Below, in pieces: positions 21,203 through 32,957 of a stretch of DNA of 64,000 nucleotides. Source of the stretch: Microglena sp. YARC (lineage: Eukaryota > Chlorophyta > Chlorophyceae > Chlamydomonadales > Chlamydomonadaceae); NCBI GenBank assembly GCA_022414725.1, contig CM039462.1:129416363-129480362 (forward strand), read 5' to 3'. The stretch's first letter is position 1. Each line of letters begins with the position of its first letter. A program made the translations under genes and the position numbers. The notes under the pieces were generated by a model. It did not search any database. It worked only from the letters and a program-made list of their open reading frames with translations, and was not told the origin of the DNA.

Positions 21203-22192
21203 ATGAGATGGCCTCCTCTCCATGCTCATGGCACTTGGGTCCTCACTCCACAGCCTCCTAGGCAGAGGATTCTATCTGGCAGATGGTTATTTGTCAAGAA
21301 ACATGGGGCTGATGGTTCTTTGCGTTTTAAAGCTCGTTTTGTAGTTCGTGGTTTTCTGCAACGTCCTGGGCTGGACTACCATGATGTATATGCCCCCGTC
21401 TCCTCTAAAGCAGGTCTTCGTGTGCTCCTTGCTGCCATCACTCATAGAAAAATGTTTGTCAGGCAGCTGGACATCAAGACTGCATTCTTGAATGCCAAGC
21501 TGGAACCTGGTCTGGACCTGTTCTGCTACCAGCCTGAGGGCTTTCATGAACTTGGTCCTGACAATGTTCCCCTTGTGTGCAAGCTAATTAAATCTCTTTA
21601 TGGTTTGAAGCAGGCACCCAGGGCTTGGAGCAAATATGTAAAGCAGGTTTTGGTTGCCCACGGTTTTACCATGTGCAAAGCTGAACCTGCTCTGTATTTC
21701 AGGAGGGATTCTACTGGTGGGTGGAGCTATGTCCTGACCTATGTGGATGACTTTATCTGTGCTTTTAGTGAGCTGCATAGGTATGCCTTGCTGATCAAGG
21801 CTATGGAAGCAGCTGGGTGGGAAGTCAAGGAAATGGGTGTACCTGTCCAGTTCCTTTCATTGGACATGACTTGTACACTTGATTCTGACGGCAGGTGTGT
21901 TAAGATCGACCTCTCCCAGCACTCCTACATTGTTGAGCTGGTGGAGCAGTTTGGTCTCACTGCTGCTACCAAGCCCAAGTTTTCAGTTCCCATGTCCAAG
22001 TGCACTGTCACTGATCCTCCTGGAGAACCTCTGGCCTCTAATAGCCAGTACCTCTCTCTTGTGGGGGCTTTGCTGTACCTGGCTACCTGCACAAGGCCTG
22101 ATATTTCTTTTGCTGTTAGCTACCTGTCCAGGTTTTCTGCTCAACCCACTGCCCCCTGTGGGCTGCAGCCAAGCGCTTGCTTTTGTATTTGA
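21203..22192 (+). CDS. Copia pol: reverse transcriptase
   Basis: RVT_2-type reverse transcriptase. Visible motifs are GTWVL, RWLFVKKHGADG, KARFVVRGFLQRPGLDY, APVSS, QLDIKTAFLNAKL, YGLKQAPRAW and the catalytic YVDD at 21740-21751. Residues just upstream (DRDLWLQAMKDEMAS) are in another frame, so there is a one-base shift near 21210 at CCTCTCC. The frame runs off homology at about 22150 (SRFSAQPT), again near a CCCCC run. Confidence 0.88.
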   Translation: MRWPPLHAHGTWVLTPQPPRQRILSGRWLFVKKHGADGSLRFKARFVVRGFLQRPGLDYHDVYAPVSSKAGLRVLLAAITHRKMFVRQLDIKTAFLNAKLEPGLDLFCYQPEGFHELGPDNVPLVCKLIKSLYGLKQAPRAWSKYVKQVLVAHGFTMCKAEPALYFRRDSTGGWSYVLTYVDDFICAFSELHRYALLIKAMEAAGWEVKEMGVPVQFLSLDMTCTLDSDGRCVKIDLSQHSYIVELVEQFGLTAATKPKFSVPMSKCTVTDPPGEPLASNSQYLSLVGALLYLATCTRPDISFAVSYLSRFSAQPTAPCGLQPSACFCI

Positions 22193-22710
22193 GAGAACAT
22201 TCCCATCTGGGCCTCACTTACACTCACAGCCCTGGTTTCTCTTTTACTGTCTTTAGTGACTCATCCTTTGCTGATGATGGGTCTGACAGGAGATCTCAGA
22301 CTGGCTATGCTGTGCTTGCTGGAGGCTGCCTTGTGAATTGGATGAGCAAAAGGCAACCCACTGTTGCTGTTAGCTCCAGTGAGGCTGAGTATCAGGCCCT
22401 GTCTCAGACTGCCAGGGAGGTGCAATGGTTGAAAAAGTTGAGAATTGATCTAGGGCTGCCTTGTGACCTGGTCACCATTCAGGGTGACAACTTGGGGTCC
22501 TTGAGCTGGGCCAATGACTGTCAGCTGCTCCCTCGCAACAAGCACATTGATGTCATCCATCACTATATCCAGGAGCTGGTGGAGGATGGCCAGGTGGATG
22601 TTGCCTATGTTAACACTAAGGACAACTGTGCTGACCCCTTCACCAAGCCCCTTGATCCTATGGTGTTCTGGCGTTTCATTCGCATGTTTGGAATGACTGC
22701 TTCTCCTTAA
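22177..22710 (+). CDS. Copia pol: RNase H
   Basis: Ty1/copia RNase H. Motifs are FSDSSFADD, RRSQTGYAV, VNWMSKRQPTVAVSSSEAEY (first catalytic Asp/Glu set), GDNLGSLSWAND, NKHIDVIHHYI and DPFTKPL. It terminates with TAA at 22708-22710, as expected for the C-terminus of the polyprotein. It is in the +1 frame relative to the reverse transcriptase. Confidence 0.88.
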   Translation: MLLYLREHSHLGLTYTHSPGFSFTVFSDSSFADDGSDRRSQTGYAVLAGGCLVNWMSKRQPTVAVSSSEAEYQALSQTAREVQWLKKLRIDLGLPCDLVTIQGDNLGSLSWANDCQLLPRNKHIDVIHHYIQELVEDGQVDVAYVNTKDNCADPFTKPLDPMVFWRFIRMFGMTASP

Positions 22711-23060
22711 ACCTTTTTTTTTGGTTACATGTATTCTGGAATTTTTGGTTACATTTTACAGTTTCTTTAAGTTATCATTGATTGGCATTAGGTTCCTATT
22801 CCCGGATCGGGTTTTCTATACCGTTGTTACCCGACTTTGATATTTAGTTGTCCTCTTATATCCACTTGGCAAATTTTAGTTCTTTGCCTTGCTTCATACC
22901 TTCCCTTACACCCTTCGGGTTTCATTTGAAGTTTCTCTCGATTTTTTTTTTTTCGGAGTTCTTTGATTTTTTTTTTTTTTAATTTGTTACATATAGTTCT
23001 ATGTCACCAGTGCCATAGGTGGAGTAGTACTATTGTATGTCACCTGTGTCATAGGTGGAG
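22711..23060 (+). other. Copia 3' untranslated region and polypurine tract
   Basis: T-rich, with two poly-T runs near 22945 and 22970. CATAGGTGGAGTA occurs near 23016 and again directly at the junction with the right LTR (CATAGGTGGAG/TATC). AGGTGGAG is the likely plus-strand primer, with a second upstream copy. Confidence 0.55.
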
Positions 23061-23388
23061 TATCAGCATGTATAGCGGTGCTCTCACGCGTTTTATGACT
23101 TGGTGACTACTTATGTACTCCCTTAGAACTATCGGCTCTCCTGACTGAGCCAGCTTCCCGTGGGACTGAGTCATCTTGAGATGACTCAGTGGCAGCTTCC
23201 TGTCACCTACGTCTCCGGTCTGATCTGTACCCTGTTAGGTTCCTGTCTACCGCATCCTTTCACCACAGGTGCCCCTTTATGGGTCTCCTGTGTCTGTAAC
23301 GTTATCCTTGTCTCCGTGTATAGATTGGTGCGTCTGTTCCGCTGCTTTAATCTACTGTCCACTCTACCGGAGTGATTTCAAGCTGATA
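23061..23388 (+). repeat. Right LTR
   Basis: Identical to the left LTR apart from a 4-bp tandem insertion (CTGA) near 23143. Followed by ACCCT (23389-23393), the target duplication. Confidence 0.9.
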
Positions 23389-26300
23389 ACCCTTAATCTG
23401 CAACCGACCTCTTTATCTCAATGCTAGTGGTTTTCGACTAAAACTGCACACCCTATAACTGCACACCCTACAACTGCACACCCTAAAACTGCAACTGACC
23501 TCTTCATCAAAATGCTAGTGGTCTTCATCTAAAACTGCGACTACACACCCTATAACTGCGACTGACCTCTTCATCTCAATGCTAGTGGTCTTTGTGAACT
23601 GGTAAGCGCACTCTTCGTAATCTGGTATGATATCCAGCCCCCCGGGTCCACCCTAACAGCCATACAGTGCCAAATAGCAACATATATCAGCGACGCAGCA
23701 CCTCACCTAGCACACCCTAAGACAGCTCACCCTTAAACTGCACACCCTAAAACACTACAGCACCTCACCTAGCACACCCTAAAACAGCACACCCTAAAGC
23801 ACTACAGCACCTCACCTAGCACACCCTAAAACAGCACACCCTAAAGCACTACAGCACCTCACCTAGCTCACCAAAAAACTTCACACCCTAAAAGTGCACT
23901 CCCTAAAACTGCGACTGACCTCTTCATCTCAATGCTAGTGGTCTTCGACGAAAACTGCGACTGCTCACCCTACAGCATAATAAACTGCACACCCCGAACT
24001 GCAACTGACCTCTTCATCTCAATGCTAGTGGTCATCGACTAAAACTGCAACTACACACCCTAAAACTGCTTACCCTACAACTGCACACCCTTAATCTGCA
24101 ACTGACCTCTTCATCTAAATGCTAGTGGTCTTCGACTAAAACTGCACACCCTACAACTGCACACCCTAAAATCTTCACACCCTACAACTGCACACCCTTA
24201 ATCTGCAACTGACCTCTTCATCTCAATGCTAGTGCTTTTCGACTAAAACTGCGACTGCGCACCCTAAAAAATCACACCTTTCAACTGCACACCCTAAAAC
24301 TGCAACTGACCTCTTCATCAAAATGCTAGTGGTCTTCGACGAAAACTGCGACTGCTCACCCTACAACTGCGCATACTAAACTGCACACCCTAAAACTGCA
24401 ACTGACCTCTTCATCTCAATGCTAGTGGTCATCGACTAAAACTGCAACTACACACACTAAAACTGATTACCCTACAACTGCACACCCTTAATATGAAACC
24501 GACCTCTTCATCTCAATGCTAGTGGTCATCGACTAAAACTGCAACTACACACCCTAAAACTGCTTACCCTACAACTGCACACCCTTAATCTGCAACCGAC
24601 CTCTTCATCTCAATGCTAGTGGTCTTCGACTAAAACTGCACACCCTATAACTGCACACCCTAAAAATTTCACACCCTACAACTGCACACCCTTAATCTGC
24701 AACCGACCTCTTTATCTTATTGCTAGTGGTCTTCGACTAAAACTGCACACCCTATAACTGCACACCCTACAACTGCACACCCTAAAACTGCAACTGACCT
24801 CTTCATCAAAATGCTAGTGGTCTTCATCTAAAACTGCGACTACACACCCTATAACTGCATACACTAAAACTGCACACCATAAAACTGCACACCCAAAAAC
24901 TGCAACTGACCTCTTCATCTCAATGCTAGTGGTCTTTGTTTGTAAACTGGTTAAGCTCAGTCTTCCATAGGGTATGGCAACCTGCCCCCAGGCCCCTTCT
25001 CGCAGCAATACAGTGCGACATAGCGACATATCTCACTATTTCAGCACCTCTTCATCTCAACTGACCTCTTCATCTCACCACACCTCTACCCCTCACCTCA
25101 GCTCTGCCTCTCACCTCACCTCTACTTCTACATCTCGACGCACCTCTTCGTCTCAACACCTCATTCACACCCATTCACGCCCCTTATCACAGCAATACAG
25201 TGCGATATAGCAACATATACATCCCTAAATCAGCACCGCAACACATAAACTAACCTCAACCTCTCAATTCACCTCTACATCTCAACTGACCTCTTCGCCT
25301 CATTCACACCCTTTCTCGCCCCTTATCACAGCAATACAGTACGACATAGCAACATATATATCCCTATATCAGCACCGCAACACATCAACTAACCTCAACC
25401 TCTCACTTCACCTCTACATCTCAACTGACCTCTACGTCTCATTCACACCCTTTCTCGCCCCTTATCACAGCAATACAGTGCAACATAGCAACATATTTAT
25501 ATCACTATAACAGCACCGCAGCACCTGAACTCTACCTCTCACCTGACCTCCACCTCACCTCCACCTCACCTTTACAGCTCGTTCACACCCATTCACTCCC
25601 ATTCTCACAGCGATGCAGTGCAATATAGCGACATATATCACTATATCAGCACCGCAGCACCTGAACTCACCCCTCCTCTCAATGCTAGTGGAGTAGTGGT
25701 CTTAGACAAAAAATGCGACTTCACACCCTGTGACTGCAACTGCACACCCTACAACTTCACACCCTACAACTTCACACCCTACAACTTCACACCCTACAAC
25801 CTCACACCCTAAAACTTCACACCCTACAACTGCACACCCTGTAACTGCAACTGCACACCCTAAAACTGTAACTGACCTCTTCATCTCAATGCTAGTGGTC
25901 TTGGTGATCTGGTTAAGAGCAGTCTTGGACATCCGTTAGGAGAACTAGCCCCCCAGGCCCCTTCTCACTGCAATACAGTGCGACATAGCGACATATATCA
26001 CGATACAAGCACCGCAGTGTCTCAACTCACCTCTTCATCTCAATGCAAGTGGTCTTCGACTAACACTGCATCTACACACCCTATAACTGCATACCCTACA
26101 ACTGCACACCCTTAATCTTCAACCGACCTCTTCATCTCAATGCTAGTGGTCTTCGACTAAAATGCACACCCTATAACTGCACACCCTAAAAATTTCACAC
26201 CCTACAACTGCACACCCTTAATCTGCAACGACCTCTTTATCTCAATGCTAGTGGTCTTCGACTAAAACTGCACACCCTATAACTGCACACCCTACAACTG

Positions 26301-28085
26301 CACACCCTAAAACTGCAACTGACCTCTTCATCAAAATGCTAGTGGTCTTCAACTAAAACTGCGACTACACACCCTATAACTGCATACACTAAAACTGCAC
26401 ACCATAAAACTGCACACCCAAAAACTGCAACTGACCTCTTCATCTCAATGCTAGTGGTCTTTGTTTGTAAACTGGTTAAGCTCAGTCTTCCATAGGGTAT
26501 GGCAACCTGCCCCCCAGGCCCCTTCTCGCAGCAATACAGTGCGACATAGCGACATATCTCACTATTTCAGCACCTCTTCATCTCAACTGACCTCTTCATC
26601 TCACCACACCTCTACCCCTCACCTCAGCTCTGCCTCTCACCTCACCTCTACTTCTACATCTCGACGCACCTCTTCGTCTCAACACCTCATTCACACCCAT
26701 TCACGCCCCTTATCACAGCAATACAGTGCGATATAGCAACATATACATCCCTAAATCAGCACCGCAACACATAAACTAACCTCAACCTCTCACTTCACCT
26801 CTACATCTCAACTGACCTCTTCGCCTCATTCACACCCTTTCTCGCCCCTTATCACAGCAATACAGTACGACATAGCAACATATATATCCCTATATCAGCA
26901 CCGCAACACATCAACTAACCTCAACCTCTCACTTCACCTCTACATCTCAACTGACCTCTACGTCTCATTCACACCCTTTCTCGCCCCTTATCACAGCAAT
27001 ACAGTGCAACATAGCAACATATTTATATCACTATAACAGCACCGCAGCACCTGAACTCTACCTCTCACCTGACCTCCACCTCACCTCCACCTCACCTTTA
27101 CAGCTCGTTCACACCCATTCACTCCCATTCTCACAGCGATGCAGTGCAATATAGCGACATATATCACTATATCAGCACCGCAGCACCTGAACTCACCCCT
27201 CCTCTCAATGCTAGTGGAGTAGTGGTCTTAGACAAAAAATGCGACTTCACACCCTGTGACTGCAACTGCACACCCTACAACTTCACACCCTACAACTTCA
27301 CACCCTACAACTTCACACCCTACAACCTCACACCCTAAAACTTCACACCCTACAACTGCACACCCTGTAACTGCAACTGCACACCCTAAAACTGTAACTG
27401 ACCTCTTCATCTCAATGCTAGTGGTCTTGGTGATCTGGTTAAGAGCAGTCTTGGACATCCGTTAGGAGAACTAGCCCCCAGGCCCCTTCTCACTGCAATA
27501 CAGTGCGACATAGCGACATATATCACGATACAAGCACCGCAGTGTCTCAACTCACCTCTTCATCTCAATGCAAGTGGTCTTCGACTAACACTGCATCTAC
27601 ACACCCTATAACTGCATACCCTACAACTGCACACCCTTAATCTTCAACCGACCTCTTCATCTCAATGCTAGTGGTCTTCGACTAAAATGCACACCCTATA
27701 ACTGCACACCCTAAAAATTTCACACCCTACAACTGCACACCCTTAATCTGCAACCGACCTCTTTATCTCAATGCTAGTGGTCTTCGACTAAAACTGCACA
27801 CCCTATAACTGCACACCCTACAACTGCACACCCTAAAACTGCAACTGACCTCTTCATCAAAATGCTAGTGGTCTTCAACTAAAACTGCGACTACACACCC
27901 TATAACTGCATACACTAAAACTGCACACCATAAAACTGCACACCCGAAAACTGCAACTGACCTCTTCATCTCAATGCTAGTGGTCTTTGTTTGTAAACTG
28001 GTTAAGCTCAGTCTTCCATAGGGTATGGCAACCTGCCCCCCAGGCCCCTTCTCGCAGCAATACAGTGCGACATAGCGACATATCT
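23389..28085 (-). repeat. Satellite block 2, right part
   Basis: Continues the SDR exon-2-derived array after the copia insertion. Short-spaced units run to about 24900. Then come three long higher-order units with landmarks at 24936, 26461 and 27987 (period about 1.53 kb), nearly identical to each other. Ends at the same breakpoint as block 1 (ATTTCA/TTCATGCG). Confidence 0.85.
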
Positions 28086-28560
28086 CACTATTTCATTCAT
28101 GCGATATCAATCTGTGGTCGAGTTATGCCTAAAATAGTGCTTTTAGTAGCTAGTTTTTCTGGATCAATTTTTCAAGGAGTCCAGTAGGGGACCAGGAAAA
28201 ATGTCATCCAGGGATTATGCGTTGCGCCTATTTTACATACATTTAAATGTTAGGCTGCAAGACAAGGCTGTGGGACAAGCATGGTGAACAAAACAAGTAT
28301 GCGCCCAAGGTGCTTGTATCAGTAAGCCCTGTTTGCATTTTCTGCAGACATAGGGCACTGGCTCACTGTCAGTTTATTGTAAATCCATGAAACATTAGTG
28401 ACCTGACTGGTTGAACGTCTGCAGACTGCACCTTTGACCGACCATGAAATTTTATGAAAGGTTGAAGTGTGAGCATACCTGTTAGGACCCGAAACATTGT
28501 AGATGGTGATACACGCATCCATACATGCACACTCATCCCTTTTTTCTATTGGGCGCACAG
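28086..28560. other. Intron sequence, duplicate of 3791-4268
   Basis: Nearly identical to 3791-4268. No gene seen. Confidence 0.5.
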
Positions 28561-29014
28561 GTTGGCTCTTGCTACCTGAAGAAGAGGGTACCTGTTTGTG
28601 TTGAAAGTTGGTAGATGGTGATACATGCATCCATACATGCATACTCATCCCTCCTCCTGTTGTGCACACAGGTTGGCTCTTGCTACCTGAAGAAGGGGTT
28701 ATATGTTTGTGTTGAAAGATGGTAGATGGTGATATATGCATCCATACATGCATACTCATCCCTCCTGTTGTGCACACAGGTGGGCTCTTGCTACCTGAAG
28801 AAAAGGGTACCTGTTTGTGTTGAAATATGGTAGAGGGTGGTACACGCATTCATGCATCCATACATGCATACTCATTCCTTCTTCTTTTGTGCTTACAGGT
28901 TGGTACTCGGTACGTGAAGAAGAGGTTGCATGTTTGTGTTGAAAGCCCCCTCAACCTGCCCCCCTCTCAACCTGCCCCCCTCCCAACCTGCCCCTTCTTC
29001 TTTTGTGCTTACAG
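28561..29014 (+). repeat. Partial eL21 penultimate exon copies (copy 2)
   Basis: Unit starts at 28561, 28672, 28780 and 28899 match 4269, 4380, 4488 and 4607. The third unit reads VGSCYLKK here but VGSLHLKK in copy 1. Confidence 0.8.
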
Positions 29015-29147
29015 GTTGGTACTCGGTACCTGAAGAAGAGGTTGCATGTCCGTGTTGAGCACTGCTGCCCCTCCAGGTGCCGAGAGGACTTTTTGGCCCG
29101 CCGTGAGTCCAATGACAAGATGAAGTCTGAGGCCAAGGCCAACAAGG
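29015..29147 (+). CDS. RPL21: Ribosomal protein eL21, penultimate coding exon (copy 2)
   Basis: Same 133-nt exon as 4723-4855, with intact acceptor and GTAAGT donor and the same phase. It reads VGTRYLKKRLHVRVEH, keeping the Arg that is Pro in copy 1, so this copy is closer to the family consensus in this exon. Its partner terminal exon at 30797 has a one-base deletion. No earlier eL21 exons precede it; the sequence upstream of 28086 is satellite. It is therefore either a 3' fragment or reached by splicing across several kilobases of repeat. Confidence 0.8.
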
Positions 29148-29182
29148 GTAAGTCTGGGCAGGGCGGTGGGGTTGGGGGGGGA

Positions 29183-29291
29183 GAGGTTGCATGTTTGCTA
29201 CAAGCACGTCGTTCCCTCAAGTGCCGAGAGGACTTTCTGGCCCGCCGTGAGTCCAATGACAAGTTGAAGTCTGAGGCTAAGGCCAACAAGG
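29183..29291 (+). repeat. Duplicate of the eL21 exon 3' end with donor (copy 2)
   Basis: Equivalent of 4891-4999. Here it reads FLARRESNDKLKSEAK, closer to the real exon than copy 1 (FLASRES). Donor AACAAGG/GTAAGT retained. Confidence 0.75.
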
Positions 29292-29404
29292 GTAAGTCTG
29301 GTCAGGGTGGTGGGGTTGGATCAGTTATGCACAGCATATTGTGTGCTTGTAGGTACAGTTGGGTGAAGTATATTGTGTACTTCTAGGTAGAGTTGGGTAA
29401 CACA

Positions 29405-29560
29405 TGTTGAGAGAGAGAGATGAATAGAGAGAGAGAGAGACAGGGATGGGTCTACACATCCCTACCCATGGAGAGAGAGAGAGAGAGACAGGGATGGGTC
29501 TACACCTCCCTACCCATGGAGGAGGGATGGATTTGTCTACGTATCCCCATCCAGAGAGAG
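29405..29560. repeat. GA tracts and CATCCCTACCCATGG minisatellite
   Basis: Equivalent of 5112-5305 with one unit fewer. Confidence 0.7.
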
Positions 29561-29574
29561 AGCAGTTGCATCAT

Positions 29575-29935
29575 ACACTAATCTCTTACTGCCGCCCTTC
29601 CCGCATCTGCCCTACCTTTAACCTTGCATCAATTGAGAAGGAGCATAGCAATCAATCAATCATTGAATGAACTAGTGAATAAGCTAACAGTGCAGCAAAC
29701 ACTAACACTTGCACCACACACTTATATCTTGCTGCTTTGCCCTACCCTAAAACCCTGCACCAATCGAGAATCAACATGGCAATCGATAAACAATTGAATG
29801 GACTAGTGAATAAGCCAACAGAGCAGCAAACTCAAACACTTCCATCACACACTCATCTCTTGCTGCCGTCCCTAAGGCCTGCTGTGCCCTACCCTGAACA
29901 TCAAGTGAGAACCAACCTGGCAACCAATTAACCAG
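29575..29935. repeat. Three diverged units of about 150 bp (copy 2)
   Basis: Equivalent of 5315-5672. Confidence 0.6.
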
Positions 29936-29948
29936 TGATTTTCAAATC

Positions 29949-30137
29949 CGAAATTGGGTTTCTTCTAGCTTGATGGTTTTAGGCCTCCTCCAGGGACAGT
30001 TTTAGTGCTTTCTGTAGCTTTTTAGGGGCGTTGAGGGCTGTAAAAAACTTTTATTTTCTTATAGTGATATTTTCGCTAAAACGAGATCAAAACTAGCTAT
30101 CGCTATAGATAGCGGAAATAAAAATCCCTGCAATTAA
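29949..30137 (+). mobile_element. Dispersed element C (copy 2)
   Basis: Duplicate of 5690-5880; related to the inverted copy at 62560-62675. Confidence 0.5.
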
Positions 30138-30187
30138 TCATTGACTCCACCAATGAATCAGCCAACTGAGCAGAAAACACCTCACAC

Positions 30188-30796
30188 ACACCCTAAGACT
30201 TCTGCTGTGCCCTGCACCAAGCATTTCACATACACACTTCCTCCCCTGCCCCGCACACACGTATTGAACCCTCCCCTGCCGGCCCTTCTGAAGCTGCTTT
30301 GCCCTGCATCAAGCATTTCACTGTTGGGCCCAGGCCCCTCGATGAACACCCCCTCATACCACACCATACCACACACCGCCACCATCCTTCCCCTACCCTT
30401 AACTTTAGCCTTCCCGTAACCTAACCTAACCCCGTCGTCCCTTTCGCCGACCCTTCTGCAGCTGCTATCCCCTGCACCAAGCATATCACACACACCACCG
30501 TCCCTCCCTCCCTCCCCCTGCCCCACACGCACACACTTTTAACTCTTTCGAGCCGTTCCTTCTGCAGCTGCCTTTCCCTGCACCAAGCATAGCACACACA
30601 CCACCACCCCCTCCCTCCTGCCCCCTCCCCCCCACCCCACCCCACACAAATACATACACACTTTTAACTCTCTTCCTTCTGCAGCTGCTATCCCCTGCAC
30701 CAATCATATCACACCCACAACCATCCTCCCTACCTCCCTACCTCCCTCCTGCCCCACCCACACACTTGTAACTCTCCCCCGTCGTTCCCTCTGCAG
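30188..30796 (+). repeat. Acceptor-edge copies of the eL21 terminal exon (copy 2)
   Basis: Exon-like starts after CTGCAG at 30462, 30568 and 30685 precede the real one at 30797 (spacing 106-117 bp); earlier weak copies match 5942 and 6035. Confidence 0.8.
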
Positions 30797-30920
30797 CTGC
30801 CATCCCCTGCACCAAGCGTGTCACTGTTGGACCAGGCCCGGTGTCATGCTCCTCAACGTCAAGCCCGAGACCATCACTGCCATCCCCTACGATATTATTA
30901 AGGAGGGCTTGAAGATCTAA
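30797..30920 (+). pseudogene. RPL21: Ribosomal protein eL21, terminal exon with one-base deletion (copy 2)
   Basis: Matches 6539-6663 but is one base shorter. GTTGGACCCAGGCCC in copy 1 is GTTGGACCAGGCCC here, so the frame is lost after about 11 codons and the conserved PG...IPYD C-terminus is not read. Acceptor and all other sequence are preserved. Either this is a pseudogene or the base is an assembly error in a C-run. Confidence 0.75.
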
Positions 30921-31086
30921 GGTGTGTGGGGGGGGGCTGCTAGTCTTGTGGGGCATGGGATTCGGGCAGGGCAGGGAAAGGGGGGGGGGGGGGGGGGTCA
31001 AAGAAGGGAGCTCGTGTGTGTTTGTTGGCCCAATTGAGTGGGGGAAGGGAGTAGTTTTCATAACGATAATTATAAAATGCACGTTT

Positions 31087-31361
31087 GCATACTCCCAGTG
31101 CGGGGTTCAAATCCCTGTGGTAGTGCTAAACCATGGCGCTCAACCGCCATGGTAGCACTGTCCAGGTTAAGTAGCCTTCTCGCCATGGTAGCACTGTCCA
31201 GGTTAAGTAGCCTTGGTAGCACTGTCCAGGTTCTCAGCCATGTCCAGGTTAAGTAGCCTTGGTAGCACTGTCCAGGGTCTCAGCCATGGTAGCACTGTCC
31301 AGGTAAAGTAGCAGCCTTCTCTACCGCCGCAAGACTATGCCCCGCCAGGCGTTATCATTAC
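31087..31361 (+). mobile_element. SINE-like element 1 (copy 2)
   Basis: Duplicate of 6831-7105, including the GGTAGCACTGTCCAGG minisatellite. Confidence 0.5.
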
Positions 31362-31460
31362 TTGGCTTATACTTGCATAGACTGCGTCACTACTCACTAT
31401 GTCAGTTGTTGTAATTTGTAATCTTGATATCTCGCGATATTGTCTCATTGATATTTATTT

Positions 31461-31697
31461 GTTGTGTTGTAGAATTAAATGATCACTGTAGCACGAACTC
31501 AGGGCCCCTGTCAGTAAAACGAATGTTAGGGGTTCAATTCATCAGTGCTTTTTTCTTTTAGGCCCTTCCTACACGGTTGGGCAAGTCCCTTAAGCCTATC
31601 TGGGCTACCCCTGGACTGTAACAACATACATGCAGCCTTCCTAACACGGTTGGGCAAGTCCCTTAAGCCTATCTGGGCTACCCCTGGACTGTAACAC
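31461..31697 (+). mobile_element. Dispersed element D (copy 2)
   Basis: Duplicate of 7205-7440. Confidence 0.45.
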
Positions 31698-32020
31698 CAT
31701 GCATTTCATTATATTGTCTTCTGACTAGTTTACAATATTGAATTCGTGGTATTTAACGCTGGTCCACGATTGTCTCATTCTTCCCTATGCTGCTCTTCCC
31801 CTGCAGGATCTTCAGCCGGCCACTGCCTGGATCTTGATTTGCTTCACAGCTATACTGTAAAACATGGTGCCATTTCGAAGTTTCCTTTCCTAGAGTTCTA
31901 TGACTTGGTTACATGGCTCCAGCCGTTCGGCTGATCTTGGACTTGATTACTTGAACTAGGTTACATGTACTGGAACTTGAACTGGATTGTGGTTACGTGA
32001 AGTTGGTTTAATGGCTCCAG

Positions 32021-32194
32021 CCAGGGTTCAGGACACAGCGACCCAGACCCAACGACTTAGGGTCTGTTGCGCAGCTTCAGTGGATTGGTTGCGTCCTGGG
32101 GCGCAGGCTGTGGGTCGGTGGCACCTCGGTCGCAAGCTATGAAATTTGTTGCATTGCAACACAGAGCAGGGAGTCCTCCTGAACAACCGCGCTG
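32021..32194. mobile_element. Diverged MITE (copy 2)
   Basis: Duplicate of 7766-7940, one base shorter. Confidence 0.45.
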
Positions 32195-32346
32195 CTCACC
32201 GTCTAAGGCAGTGACATCCTCAATGAAAATCAAATAATTCTTGTCTAAATATGCTATGATCTAAAAATCTATGCTATGATCTAAATATGCTTGATCAAAT
32301 CTCATCATACAATCTGTTATTCATTTTTTACAAAGAGTATTTTCGC

Positions 32347-32472
32347 CTGAGAGAGAGAGAGAGGATATAGTTACTTACTCAGCAAAAATCAATGCCGAGA
32401 CTGAACAGCGCCGAGGTAGCTGGACAGTTTTATAAAAGTGAGGGTTTGGGCAACATACCCCTCAGAACCTGG
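32347..32472 (-). repeat. Dispersed repeat E, minus-strand copy (copy 2)
   Basis: Duplicate of 8094-8217. Confidence 0.5.
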
Positions 32473-32759
32473 TCGAGGAGGTGACCTCCAAAAAAGCGTA
32501 CGAAAGAGCAAATAAAAGGCCTGAGTGGGTCTCTGATGCCCTTGACTCAAATATTATATATACGGACTGGCTAATCATACTAGGACCATGCGTGGTGCTT
32601 AGTCTGTCGATTGGAAAGCTCGGCTGAGTGGGTAACTGCACGCAAAGCGGAAGCTCTAGGCGTTTAGCTTTGTGGTCGCGCAGTTCTGGTACACAGCGCA
32701 GAATCATCACGTCGCTACTTGGACGTAGGTTGAATCAGGGGGGTTTCAGCCCCTTCCAG

Positions 32760-32957
32760 CGAATCAATTGGTCTAGTGGTACACCAAATCGCTTTGAGGA
32801 TGCAGGGTCGGGGATTCGATTCCCCCCACGGCCGCCCTGAGCGTTGCAGGTCATTGTCAACCGCGATGGTGGCTTGTCCAGTTAAGGGTGATGACCGCTC
32901 TCTCCTGCGTCCGACGGGTTTCCTTAATACCACGCCCCACCAGGCGTTATCATTACC
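32760..32957 (+). mobile_element. SINE-like element 2 (copy 2)
   Basis: Duplicate of 8503-8700; A and B boxes unchanged. Confidence 0.6.

Larger units (their letters stand above)
16481..23388 (+). mobile_element. Ty1/copia LTR retrotransposon, 6.9 kb
   Basis: A complete element with LTRs of 324 and 328 bp and a 5-bp target duplication. The internal order is gag, protease, integrase, reverse transcriptase, RNase H, which is the copia (Pseudoviridae-type) order. The LTRs are identical except for a 4-bp duplication in the right one, so insertion is recent. The internal frames are nevertheless broken by several single-base shifts and in-frame stops. It sits inside the SDR-derived satellite, on the strand opposite to the SDR sense. 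Confidence 0.92.
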
